The notes under the pieces are model-generated. The model had not been told where the DNA came from. It saw nothing but the letters and a program-made list of their open reading frames with translations, and did no database searches. Shown here piece by piece: positions 12,350 through 22,820 of a stretch of DNA of 64,000 nt. Position 1 is the stretch's first letter, and every line of letters begins with the position of its first letter. The stretch comes from Dolomedes plantarius (taxonomy: Eukaryota; Arthropoda; Arachnida; Araneae; Dolomedidae). The stretch is from positions 131,816,875 to 131,880,874 of the forward strand of contig OU015496.1 in NCBI GenBank assembly GCA_907164885.2, written 5' to 3'. Both the position numbers and the translations under genes were made by a program.

Positions 12350-13790
12350 TCAGTACTTTTTAGGTATATTCCAGTTAGGTTTTTCTAAAAGTACTCCTAA
12401 ATGATACATCTTTAAGCTGCAATTAACTGTAAATAAAAGTCTGAAAAGAACATTATAAATATCATGAAAACATAATGAATTATGTACTGATCCATTCATT
12501 TTTTATCCAAGCGTAGTTAATAAATCATTCTAGATATACATCTGATAACGCAGGTAAAACAGATGCACATGCCTGGAATATAAAAAAAGAGTTGCTAAAA
12601 AAATAAACTTGTGTATGTGTTAATCATTTATTAAAGGGACGTAATGAAATTCCATGATCATAATGTAATTATGATCATAAAATTGCCACTTTATTGAATG
12701 ATTGCTGACTTTTTTTAGATATATTCCAGTTTTTTTTCAGTATTTCTAAAGCGTATATTTTTGAACTGCGATGAACAGTAAAAGATAAATGTAAAAAGAA
12801 AATTACTAATATCATGAGTACATACATAATGAATTATGTACTGATTCATTTATTTTTAATACAAGAGAAATTAACAAATGATTCTAAATATGCATCTCAG
12901 AACGTAGGCAAAGCACACGCACTTGCCTGGAGTGCTAAAACAGTGGTTAAAAAGAAACAGGTTGCGACCATCGTATGTCCTAATCATCTGGATCATAAAG
13001 TAATTAACACCATTTAATTGTTAATTTGTTGAATGATAGTTGAATGATGAATTATTTTAGATAAATTCCGGTTCATTCTTTCAGTATTTCCGAAGCTTAT
13101 ATACGTATATTTGAACTGCAATGAGCAGTAAAAGAAATTCTAAAAAAAAATTATAAATATCATAAACACATAATCAATGAATTATGCACTGATTCATTTA
13201 TTTTTTATCCAAACGTAATTAACAAAAATATATCAGTATACAAGTGAGAACGTAGACAATATGCACGCACTTGCTCGGAATGCTGAAACAGTAGTTGAAA
13301 AAACAGATTGCGTCCCCGTGAGTACTGATTATTTAGATTTTATTAAAAAGAACGTAATGAAATGACTAAATCACAAAGTAATTTATTATTAAATTGTTGA
13401 ATGATTTTTGAATGTTGAAATATTTTAGATACATCGCACTTGCTTTTTTCTCTATTTCTAAAGCATATTTTTTTAACTGCAGTGAACAGTAAACAGAATT
13501 CTGAAAAGAAAATTATAACTATTATGAACATATAATTAATGAATTATGTACTGATTAATTTAATTTTTATCCAAACGCAATTAATAAAATTAATATCTGT
13601 ATAATCTGAAAACGTAGGTAAAACACTCGCAGATGCCTGGAATATTAATAAAGTACTTGAAAAAACAGGCTTCGACCACCGTATGTGCTAATTAACTGGA
13701 CTTTATTAAAAGAAATGCAGTGAAATCCCGTGATCATAAAGTAAATATGATTTTTAAATTGCTAATTTATTGCTTATTCATAAGTTTTTT
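12350..13790. repeat. Tandem array, ~350 bp unit, 4 copies
   Basis: TGAATTATGYACTGATYMATT marks each unit at about 12475, 12830, 13178 and 13540, giving periods of 355, 348 and 362 bp. Other ordered blocks in each unit are TTTTAGATAnATTCC, GAACAGTAAA, AACGTAGGTAAA and GCCTGGAAT. Units differ by many substitutions and small indels. The frame at 12814-13017 is repeat sequence. Confidence 0.85.
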
Positions 13791-14663
13791 TTCACCCGGA
13801 ACAGCGTTTGAAAAAGATATCTGTGCATGGAAAACCATTTTTTGTCATAATTTTTTTATTTAATTACTTGGTACCAACACCTCGCTTATTTACGAAAACG
13901 AGATGTTTTATGGTGCTTTAGCTTGTATCTAAATATAAGAAGAGCTGTGAAGAGCTGTTAAAACATATATATGAAATCGAAATAATTGGAACGTAAGAAT
14001 TAAAGCTTTCTATTTCTTTTTTTAAGGTGTTTCGTAACTGTCTGATTGTTTGCTATCATGTTAGCGTAAAAAAATAAAAATTACTTTTGATTTAATCTCA
14101 AAAAAGGATGAGATTAATTGAAAATCCTTATTTGCAAAATGATTGAATTTCTTCACTGCATGTAAATTAGTTTTTGTTTCTTTAACTAGATTACTATACC
14201 AGTAATGTTTATTGGTATTTTAAAAAAGGTTATATGGGTTATAAAGAAAAAGGTTATAAAGAATATAAATTAACTTATGAACCATTTTATGTTAGATGTT
14301 TCCTGAAGTTTACTTACAAGAAACATGGAATTTTAATTAAAAACGCAGCTTCATATCTTTAATTGAGTAACATATGCTTCATTGGGGAGACATTAATTTG
14401 CCTGTAACATATATTCTTTAAGTGTTCTTTCCTATCACCTCTCTACGAAAGACTGCATCATAAAATCCTTATACAGAGCTAAAACAGAGATGTGGATGGA
14501 AACAGCAGTTAAAAAATAATAGATAGAGAGCATGGCACAACCTGTGCGGACTTAAAGAGTGGAGGAAGTGAACTGCAGGTGTGCATGGAAACTCACTTAC
14601 AGTGTCATTAAAAAATGAAACAGTGTTCCTTAGATGGATACAACGAGGAAAATAGTGTTAAGA
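13791..14663. other. Non-coding DNA, nothing recognised
   Basis: No gene or repeat structure supported. Confidence 0.45.
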
Positions 14664-14960
14664 TACAGGAGGCTATCAAAATAATGGAAACACGGATCGT
14701 TTTTGCAAAGCATTTTATTAACAATGTGTAAGTCTACCTTTGGCTTTAAAAACAGCAGGTATTCAACGTCGGATAGAGTCCTGTACATAACATATTGGAA
14801 TTTGGTTTCATTCGTCCTACAACATACATCTGAGCTGTTCCAAAATTATTGGAGGGAGAGAACGTCATCGAAAATTTCTTTTAAAACATTCTGTGGTAGA
14901 TGATCATGTAGTGGTATATTTAATGGTTTGGTGTGGTTACAGGACTACAATTATTACTCT
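14664..14960 (-). mobile_element. Truncated Tc1-like element end
   Basis: After TA, CAGGAGGCTATCAAAATAAT followed by GGAAACAC looks like a Tc1-family terminal repeat, and TGTAAGTCTACCTTTGGCTT shortly inside recalls the antisense end of Tc1-like transposases. I find no matching opposite end within 2 kb and no extended coding frame, so this is an end fragment. Confidence 0.45.
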
Positions 14961-15060
14961 GGGATGAATAATTTATTGATTTATTCACACTATAACACAC
15001 GTATGTACACATAGTAATAATAATCAAAATTCATATATAGAAATGACATATATATTTATA

Positions 15061-16000
15061 CAGGGTGATATTTTTTAAACTGACACTACTCAGAGCCATC
15101 CGTAGCGCGATCTATCAGCCGGAATTCCACAAAAATTGATAGAGGGACTAACGACGACATGGGAAAGAGTTTCCATGAATAAAAAAAATTATTTCCAAAA
15201 GTCGTCGATAAGAGAAGATGTGGCACTGTTGTCGCTGCTAAACGTAAGTAAAACATCAAAATGCAAATTCCTGACAACGTAATCGACAGCAGCGCCAGTA
15301 TTCCGGGCTATAAAGATAAGGATTAAATACCGAAAAAAGTTGTAATAAGCAGACAAATGAATAACAAAAAAATTTTCTTTCAACATCGCTTTATGCAGCA
15401 AATTCACTTCTCCCTCCTTCAATATGACCCCCCATCCTAGTGTACAACCCACTGCATCCTGAACACTAAGTTCTCAACGGCCGAGCGTAACATGTCACCA
15501 GGAATGTTCCTCACAGTCCGGGAAAAGTTGTTCTTTAGGGGGGCACCATGTTCGAGACTTCAGGAAGATGCACCTTGGACTTTAAATACCCCACAGAAAG
15601 AGGTCACATGGGTTAGATCTGGGGAGCGAGGTGACCATGCAAGTGGAAAGAAGCTACTGATGAATATTTCTTCTATAAACCGATGACACAACAGATTCCG
15701 CACCGATCTTTATAGCCCAAAATACTGGCGCTGTTCTCGACTGCGTAGTCGACAGCATCGTACTATGTAGTGGACTACGTAATCGAATTTGCATTTTTAT
15801 GTTTTATTTCCACTTAATACAAATTCTCGGGTGCGCTGACAACAACAGTGCCATATCTTCCCCTGTCGGCGACTTTTGGAACTAATTTTTTTTTTCATTG
15901 GAAACTCTTTCCCATGTCGTCCTTAGTTCCTCTATCAATTCATCTGATAGATCACCTAAATTTGGATCTGAGTAGTGCCAGTTTAATAAAAATCACCCTG
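15061..16000 (-). mobile_element. Mariner-type element with ~250 bp inverted ends, 940 bp
   Basis: The ends CAGGGTGATATTTTTTAAAC and, inverted, CAGGGTGATTTTTATTAAAC are each flanked by TA (15059-15060 and 16001-16002). The inverted similarity runs about 250 bp inward with indels, sharing GAGTAGTGYCAGTTT-like, GATCTATCAG, GACGACATGGGAAAGAGTTT and AGCGCCAGTATT blocks. The centre carries the decayed end of a transposase. Large inverted repeats relative to length make it foldback-like. Confidence 0.85.
15390..15665 (-). pseudogene. Mariner-like transposase C-terminal remnant
   Basis: On the minus strand, SPRSPDLTH near 15640 resembles the third-catalytic-residue motif. After frame shifts come LKNNFSRTVRNIPGDMLRSA, VENLVFRMQWVVH and a GGH-type ending. 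This order (SPDLTP, helical tail, MQKVV..GGHIE) is the mariner/Tc C-terminus. The N-terminal two thirds are absent. It is dead. Confidence 0.7.
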
Positions 16001-16569
16001 TATACACGTCATTATAGCAAACCCATCATTCCCTTCTTAAATTTAGTTCAATCTTTCTCTGGATAATTAACGCCCTAACTTAATGAAAGACCGACTCAAT
16101 ACTTAAATAACGTCATTATATTTGAATAAAGTCTAATTTCTATTTATAACTCAACATCGGTAAAGAGCATTTGCAACTGACGGGTTAGGAAAAACAAAGT
16201 CACGATACCTTCGTTTGATGGGTGCATTTGGCACCGACGGAAACCTGGCATCTGGTAGTAGGAGTTGGTCGTCTGGCATCACAGGTAGTACGGTATGTCT
16301 TCAGTTGATTCTTGGGGCGGTGGCTAGGGGTGTGCTCCACCATCTTCAGCGGGATATCACCCATCTACTTCAGCCACATTTTCACTCTACTACCTCACGG
16401 TACTATCGCTATTCTACTTCGGCGTCAGTCTCTCTTTTCTACTTCATCGCCCATCATATCAGCTTATATCATTGTACTTAATCTATGCGTTTGCGATTTG
16501 ATTTCTATAGCCATATGTGGCTAAAGTAAACTAGGTGTCTAACGTCTCTCGCATTCCAAGCATTATCTA

Positions 16570-18004
16570 CACTGCTGGCCACCCAAATTGCAACACCAAG
16601 AAAGACAAGAGGTATCACAACAAAATTTATTTTGTAGATAAAATGTTGACCAAGTATCAAATGATTAAATTTATAGACTTCTGTGAAGTGTGGTTCCTGC
16701 CAAAATCAGTAGCTAGAGTACCCACCATTGTTGGAGATCACCGCTGCCACATGCCTCGGCATTGATTCAAAGAGACTTTGGATGAGTTCTTGGGGTACAG
16801 CAGACCAAGCAGCTTCCAGAAGTTGCCAAAGTTGATCTGCTGTGGCAGCTGGGGATGGAATCTGGGTCAATCGTAGAGCAACCATGAACCACATGTTTTC
16901 TATCGGCGAAAGATCCGGAGAGCGAGGCGGCCAGGGAAGCAATTCAATCTGGCGATTGACGAAGAACCGTTGGACAATGCGTGCCACGTGTGTTCGCGCA
17001 TTATCCTGTTGAAATATGGCTGTGGTTAAGCCCTGAAGGTAAGGAAGGACAACTGGCTCCAACACCTCGGAGATGTAGCGCTGGCTGTTTAAAGTACCGG
17101 CAATGCGTACTAGAGGTGTGCGAGAGTGATATCCAATACCGCCCCATACCATAATACCCGGTGTAGGACCAGTGTGGCGGTGCATAACGCAGCTGTTCAG
17201 CATCTTCTCTTCACGGTGTCTCCAGACTCGAATGCGACCATCGTGGTGTTGCAGACAGAAGCGTGACTCGTCAGTAAAGACAATTTCATTCCATTCTATC
17301 ATTTCATTCCATTCTGACAATTTCATTCCATTCTGTCCACATCCTTCTGTCATTGGTGGCGGAGACGTCTGTGGTTCTGCGTCAAGGGTAGACAAAGCAA
17401 TGGACGTCTTGCGGACAGACCACTCTGCTGTAAACGGCGTCGAATGGTACGCGCAGACACTGGATGATGCGTTACAGACTGCATGTGCTGTGCTATGATT
17501 CGCGATGTGACTGAGCGATCCGTCACTGCCATGCGCACAATTTGCCTGTCATCACGTGAAGTGGTGCGCTGAGGTGGATGCGATCGAACACGCCGGTCCG
17601 TCGTACCCTCCTGCATCCAACGATCACATATCCGCATTACAGTTGTTTGGTTTCGTCCAACACGACTACCGATTTCCCTGAAAGATAATCCTCAATCTCG
17701 GTAGGCCACTATCCTTCCTCTTTCGAACTCGGATACTTGATCAAAAGATGATCGCTGTTTTCGACGAGGTATAATTGATCGTTTTTTTTGAAAAAACCAA
17801 AGAAAAACACAATTGCCGAACTTGAAATCGTCGAAATCTCCAATCCTCAAATAGCGCTTTGAAGTGACGCCACAGGCGCGCGTGATGTGTGTCTGCACTG
17901 AAATTCTAATCATTTGCATATCTCACCTCCGCTAATGCATGTTGTAAATTTCATGTTATTTGCATATTTCCTTCAGGGTGTTGCATTTGCAGTGGCCAGC
18001 AGTG
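16570..18004 (-). mobile_element. Tc1-family transposon copy 1, full length, 1435 bp
   Basis: The element is flanked by TA (16568-16569, 18005-18006). Its ends read CACTGCTGGCCAC and, inverted at the right, CACTGCTGGCCAC, followed on both sides by a CAAATTGCAACACC-type stretch. It carries a minus-strand transposase gene with several breaks. Copy 2 at 36548-37979 has the same ends and length, in the opposite orientation. Confidence 0.96.
16706..17772 (-). pseudogene. Tc1-family transposase, broken, catalytic triad retained
   Basis: DDE transposase that would cut and paste the element at TA sites. The protein would begin at 17772 (..PRRKQRSSFDQ), but the start codon reads ATA where copy 2 has ATG. 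An N-terminal helix-turn-helix pair follows (GRIVAYRD, then GLSFREIGSRVGRNQTTV), interrupted by an in-frame TGA where copy 2 has TGT (Cys). After QNHRRL the frame is lost, because bases are deleted and a ~19 bp phrase (17281-17336) is present three times. The catalytic part is otherwise intact: VFTDES (first Asp), QQDNAR (second Asp) and SPIENMW (Glu), ending NNGGYSSY. Confidence 0.93.
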
Positions 18005-18563
18005 TACTTTAAGATTCAATCAGCATTATCGTTAAGAGTCGTTCAGTCCGAAATTAGGAGTCTCTATATCAATTTTTCTCCTTCTCTAGACTATCTTATA
18101 TATTCTACATATAAGATATCTTATATTTTCTGTTATATATCTCTGACTATCTTATACATTCCCTTCTTCTGGGAATTCCATTGGTCTGTTCATCCAATTT
18201 TCCAAACTCACTTGACTATTTGCTCGGGATTTATAATTATACGTTTCTTTCTGATCCCTCCTGACTATGGGGTGTATCCTACCACCTTATCTCCACTTTT
18301 ACTCTTCCTATGCACACTAACCCTTTTATGACTTGGGGCGCGAGACTTTCCTGAGTGTGGTCTTTTGCTTAAATTCCGCTCATTTAAGCATTTCATAAAT
18401 TCCGCTCATTTCTCCACTTTCTTCTTTTACTTATCGTTGCTCCCTATCTTTTCTTCCCATCTTATTTTTTATATTTCCAATTGCCTTCTGTTTCAACACA
18501 TACCTTACAACCTATTCTTCATATCGTCCATTTTTCTATACAGTGTCACTACCCCGTGATACA

Positions 18564-19879
18564 TTCTTCCAAAAGTTTAATACCGTTTTTGTCAAACGAT
18601 CTAGGTGGCCAGTTTAGACAATATTCCCCAGTTTCATGACCATCAAACACCTTGGCATGTTTAATAAAGGTCCGTTGTTGTCTTGGAAACATAGACTGTC
18701 ATTTTAGAATAATGCTTGCACCATTGGATTTATGTGACCGCCAGAAGGATAACGAAGTCTTTTCATGTTACAGGTTAGTAAAGATGAATTAAGGGCCCTA
18801 GAAATCTTAAGAAATATGCCAAGATAGCAGCCAACGTCAAAGATTCACAGCAATGCTGGGAGCACTAGGCTTTCCGGATGGTATGCATTTGAAGGCGTTC
18901 TTCAAACGTATATTCTATCAATGGCGGCAGTCGATGCTAAGCTTGATTCATCCTACCTGATGAGACTCATTTGCCAATCATTTGAAATCCAATTTTTTTA
19001 AAGCTAATTATACACATGCTGTTGTTTTCAATTCGCTTTGTGTAGAAAAGCCTACACCAAGTCCAAAGGTCCTAGGTCCTCAAATCCTAGGTCCTTGGCG
19101 AAGGATAGTAAGCAGCTTCACTTTAAGGCGAGGTACCACTAGGGCTGAAGTCTGACTTGACCTCGAAGAACATCGGTACCATAATTTTGAACAGAGTCAA
19201 GTGACGAGACCGGAACACTTGACACCGCACCTCCATAGGTAAATTTGAGAACTTGGAGGCCATTGTACCCACGACAGATTTTGAGTGTCCGACATCTGTT
19301 ACTACAGATTTTACCATTAGTGAACACGCCGGTGGATTTGCAGCTACGAGCATCTGTAGCATTGAAAGTTGTAAAATTGATTTAATGATTGGGAGTTAGT
19401 ACATTATATTAATACTTATTATTATTAATGATGATTAAGATTTTAACTTCATTGCTTAAAGATTGTGGCTAGTACATTGATTGATTGTGATTCCCAAATA
19501 ATGGAAACAACTCAGGTTTATATTGACAAATCAATTTGTTGATTGTTAACACATAAATAATACGCTACACGTTACTAAATATTTCCTCCGGCATTTACAC
19601 ATTATTCACAATTCTTTACTACTAACTTAATTCTTTACGACACATATATTTAACTCATTCAATTATTATGACAATATTTCGTACTGCATCTACACATATT
19701 ACTCTTAACTTTATTACTACTAAATTAATTCATATATATAAGCATAACATCATCTTAAATTGTTTGTACGAATTATCGGTCAATTCATTAACATCTTATA
19801 TTCAAACACTATACTCATCGCGCTCTATATTAATTATTATGGCTACAAACTGAGAAGCAAAGATAGCAATATAAAAAGG
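18564..19879. other. Region between LTR-like blocks, mostly unassigned
   Basis: If blocks A and B are LTRs of one old element, this 1.3 kb would be its interior. I see no gag, protease, reverse transcriptase or integrase motif on either strand. The only coding-like stretch is the cysteine-containing frame at 19139-19362. Confidence 0.35.
19139..19358 (-). pseudogene. Possible exon fragment of a cysteine-containing secreted-type protein
   Basis: On the minus strand, a pyrimidine tract ending in ACAG (near 19359) is followed by an open frame DARSCKSTGVFTNGKIC, SNRCRTLKIC and RGYNGLQV, with a stop at 19139. The cysteine spacing, GVFTNGKICSN and RGYNG are reminiscent of chitin-binding type-2 (peritrophin-like) domains, but the later cysteines are missing. 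A second open frame overlaps in another phase (19123-19362), which weakens the case. It could be a decayed exon or chance. Confidence 0.25.
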
Positions 19880-20663
19880 AAACGCAAAGTCGGTACCTCG
19901 GAAGATGACTGTTGAATCACCATGGGCAGGTGGCACTCGCAATGATGAATTTCGTCGTATTTATCACCGCACAGAACTAGAGCACTTTCTTGTCTGGAAT
20001 ACGGCTCCGTCATTCATGGCAGGCACTCTACACGGGACACTTGGGCACTGTCATCATCGGTTCTCTAACTCCATCACTCCTTGCAGACCCTCGGCACGGG
20101 ATACTGGGCGCTCGGCAACTTCTATCTCCTAACTCACCCTCCTCATAGGTATATGAGCCTTGACAACACTTCTATATCTCAACAAACTTCTGACTAACTC
20201 TGACTTCTTAGGTTATCTCCGCCTTCACACTATTTCTAATTTCATATTATTTTCTTATTAATGTCTCCACCTCTTATAATTTCCATTGGTCATATAATTA
20301 TCATGCCATCGCCATTCGTCCGTGGCTGCCTCTTCTCAATCCCCTTTTTACCAATGCGCATCGAGGGCGGGATTTATAAATTCTCCCTCAAATTTAACTT
20401 TTTTCCCATGCTTCGGCTTCAAGCAGGTGGCCTGTTTTATAGCCATCATAAATTTTCTTTTCTTCTCTTCGTGCAACTCATTCTCTTCAACTTTTATCTT
20501 CTATTTCTTGCTACAGACACAATCTCTAAATTTCGTTTCGGTATATTGCTGGCTTTCATCCCTTCTCTTTTATTGCCCGTCATTTGCCCTGTTTCTTTCT
20601 TGCATTTAACAATTATTTTACTTTGTCCTGTACTTTTCAATGCTCCTGCCACTGGCCGTGACA
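19880..20663 (-). mobile_element. LTR-like block A
   Basis: On the minus strand it begins TGTCACGGCC at 20663, is purine-rich, and has TATAAATCCCG as a possible TATA region. ACCAATGGAA follows, and a GC-richer distal part carries GAGTGCCACCTGCCCAT and GAGGTACCGACTTTGCG. It aligns in order with block B, but divergence is high, so it is old. No coding frame of substance is present. Open frames on the plus strand (20261-20683) are antisense to the block. Confidence 0.42.
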
Positions 20664-20750
20664 CTTCTGTCATGTCCCTATGACAGCATCTAACCAGGGA
20701 CGTTCAGATCACTGGCCCGATTATCTTGCCAACCGGGCCACCGCGCCCCT
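20664..20750 (-). repeat. tRNA-like segment next to LTR-like block A
   Basis: On the minus strand, GGCGCGGTGGCCCGGTTGG fits a pol III A box (TGGCCCGGTTGG, 11 of 12 with the consensus). About 50 bases later, CCCTGGTTAGATGC is a weak B box. The cloverleaf arms do not close. It is probably a tRNA-derived SINE head or relic directly upstream of block A. Confidence 0.35.
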
Positions 20751-21839
20751 AATTATACACATTGACTGTAGTACTACTGTTTCACAACTGACATTCGTAT
20801 TTTAACCCACAACATATCTGTCTTCACCGTTGTTGTTTGGATTTGCCCAAATATAGTTGAGGGTCTTGTGGTTATAAATTCGAATTACTTAAAATTTACG
20901 TTTTATTTGCTTGGAATATACTTATGGTCAGGTGTAAAGAAAAATTAATTAAGAGACACAAAACTAACAAAGATACCTATAAATAGTAGTTAATCTTCAA
21001 GCATGGGATATTTACACATGATGATTCATAAAATTCTTACCTCTAAATAAATTCTTACCTCTAAATTCTTACCTGAAAGTCTTAATATTCTTAAGACTAG
21101 ATCAAATGATGGTATCCGTTTTGGTGGTAACCACTTTGGTGAGGATTTCAAGAGGCTATTTTTGCAATCTTTGGGGGGCTATTCTTGTTATTATATCATA
21201 ATTTACTTCTTCTGGTACAGTATATTTTAACTGCGCACTTGAGAAGCTACTAGTTATTAAATCAAATAACTAGGGTATTTTAAATGTTGTTTTATTTTGA
21301 TCATTTATTTTGATAGTATAGAGCCTACATACGTTACGCTTCCGACATCCTTTTGAATTAATAACACGAAAATATACAATTTTATATTTAGTGAAGATCG
21401 AAATTAAACATTAATTGTAAGATTTTTATACGATTACAGCAAATAATACATACTAGGTGGTGCGTGCTAAAGATTCACATGCAAATAAAATACGATAAAT
21501 TATACAGCAAGGTTGGTGGTTTGTAGTAGGATGACAGAAGAACCGGTTCATTTGTAGCCATTGTTTATTTCTCAAATAACAATGGTGCGCAAAGATAATA
21601 CAAAACCGATTACAAAACACCTTTGGACGCAAAATTAGAGGTGAAGCATAAGACAAAACAGAGGAACGTGAGATATTTACGCTCCTCTCAAAATACCTTT
21701 GTAGACAATATTAAAAGTTAAGTATGACACAAAATCACGGAAAATAGGATATTTACATTAGATAACAATATTTGTACACATTATTTGGCCGTGCCGTATA
21801 GAGTCATCCAAGGAAAGAACTCCAAAGCAAAAAGTACAT
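20751..21839. other. Non-coding DNA, nothing recognised
   Basis: AT-rich. The small minus-strand frame at 21453-21656 has no motif. Confidence 0.45.
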
Positions 21840-22030
21840 TTTTAACTTCAACTTTTAAACAAACACTACAATGTGTCATTCTAAATTAACAATTCTCAGA
21901 AGCGGAGAACTTAATCTTTAAAATGGTACTTCACTTATCAATTTTGGTTATGTATGAAAGGAGAAAAAGAGATCGTCAGCAAAAATCACCATCTAGAATT
22001 AAAATATATGATGATGATAATGTTTTTTTT
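21840..22030. repeat. Segmental duplication, copy 1
   Basis: It shares with 22630-22820 the ordered phrases ACTTCAATTTTTAAA, ATTCTAAATTA..AATTC, CTTTAAAATGnTAC, GATTTTGnTTAnGTATGAA and GGAGAAAAAGAGATnGTCAG, ending in CTCTAGAA..ATATAT. Copies lie about 790 bp apart in direct orientation and are roughly 80 percent alike. The TATA-exon candidate sits between them. Confidence 0.7.
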
Positions 22031-22072
22031 TTAATTTATAGGTAAGTGTTCGAGAGATAAAATAAAAGTAAA

Positions 22073-22079
22073 TATATAA
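22073..22079 (+). promoter_or_regulatory. Candidate TATA box
   Basis: TATATAA followed by GCGAGCACGTG. A TCATCT about 22-27 bases downstream (near 22097) could serve as initiator. It precedes the signal-peptide-like exon at 22180. TATA-like strings are common in AT-rich DNA, so the value lies only in the combination. Confidence 0.25.
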
Positions 22080-22179
22080 GCGAGCACGTGCTTGTCATCT
22101 AGCAATAAAGCATATCGCACTACGTCTCACGCACATTTTCCCGTAGAGTTTACAAAATAAATTTGCCCTTCCGCCACGC

Positions 22180-22231
22180 ATGAATCGTTGTTTCCATCTC
22201 ATTTATTTTCTGCGACTTGCATATCTACACG
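22180..22231 (+). CDS. Candidate first exon with signal-peptide-like N-terminus
   Basis: The ATG opens MNRCFHLIYFLRLAYLH, a short basic start followed by a hydrophobic stretch, and runs into CACG|GTAAGA, a good splice donor in phase 1. Phase-1 introns just after a signal peptide are common in secreted arthropod proteins. A TATA box lies about 107 bases upstream, and the surrounding 22095-22230 is GC-richer than its neighbourhood. I cannot identify a second exon, so the product is unknown. It could be chance. Confidence 0.25.
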
Positions 22232-22629
22232 GTAAGACTTTTATTTTGATTTTCCATTAATTAAGTGACAAATTAGAAGCATTCCTTTGATAGCTTGGTA
22301 GCATTTTGTCATATGCAATTCAATTATGTACATAGAATTGAAGCAATAGCATTAAACTCTAAAAATGTATACCAAAGAAAAATATCACTCATAAAATATT
22401 CTTCAGGGGGAACGAAAATATAATTTAGTATAAATTTAGTATAAACTTATAATTTTAGTATAATTTAGTATTTTTTCCCATGTAAAAAGAATAATGTACA
22501 CCTACGCGGATGTTGCTAAGAAAGAAATTAATTCACAGAATGATAATAAAAGCAGACGATTTTAAAATTTAAAAGTTCAGTGTCTGTACAATAATGAGAA
22601 AAAAAAGCCAGGGCCATATACAGGAAGAA

Positions 22630-22820
22630 AAACGTTTATAATGTTTATACTTCAATTTTTAAATGAACTATAAGATGTGAAATTCTAAATTATCAATTCC
22701 TCAGAACCGTAGATCAGAATCTTTAAAATGCTACCTCATATATCGATTTTGATTAAGTATGAAGGGAGAAAAAGAGATAGTCAGAAAAAATTGCCCTCTA
22801 GAAATAATATATATATAGAT
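22630..22820. repeat. Segmental duplication, copy 2
   Basis: Partner of 21840-22030, with the same order of shared phrases. It ends in a short TA run. Confidence 0.7.

Larger units (their letters stand above)
16190..18563 (-). mobile_element. LTR-like block B, split by a Tc1 element
   Basis: Read on the minus strand from 18563, it starts TGTATCACGGGG and is purine-rich. It contains TATAAATCCCG, ACCAATGGAA and, near its end, GTGCCAAATGCACCCAT and GAAGGTATCGTGACTTT. The same landmarks in the same order occur in block A (19880-20663). The Tc1 copy at 16570-18004 interrupts it at a TA. Without that insert the block is about 0.94 kb. No open frames. I interpret it as a diverged solo LTR or one LTR of a decayed pair. 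Confidence 0.45.
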
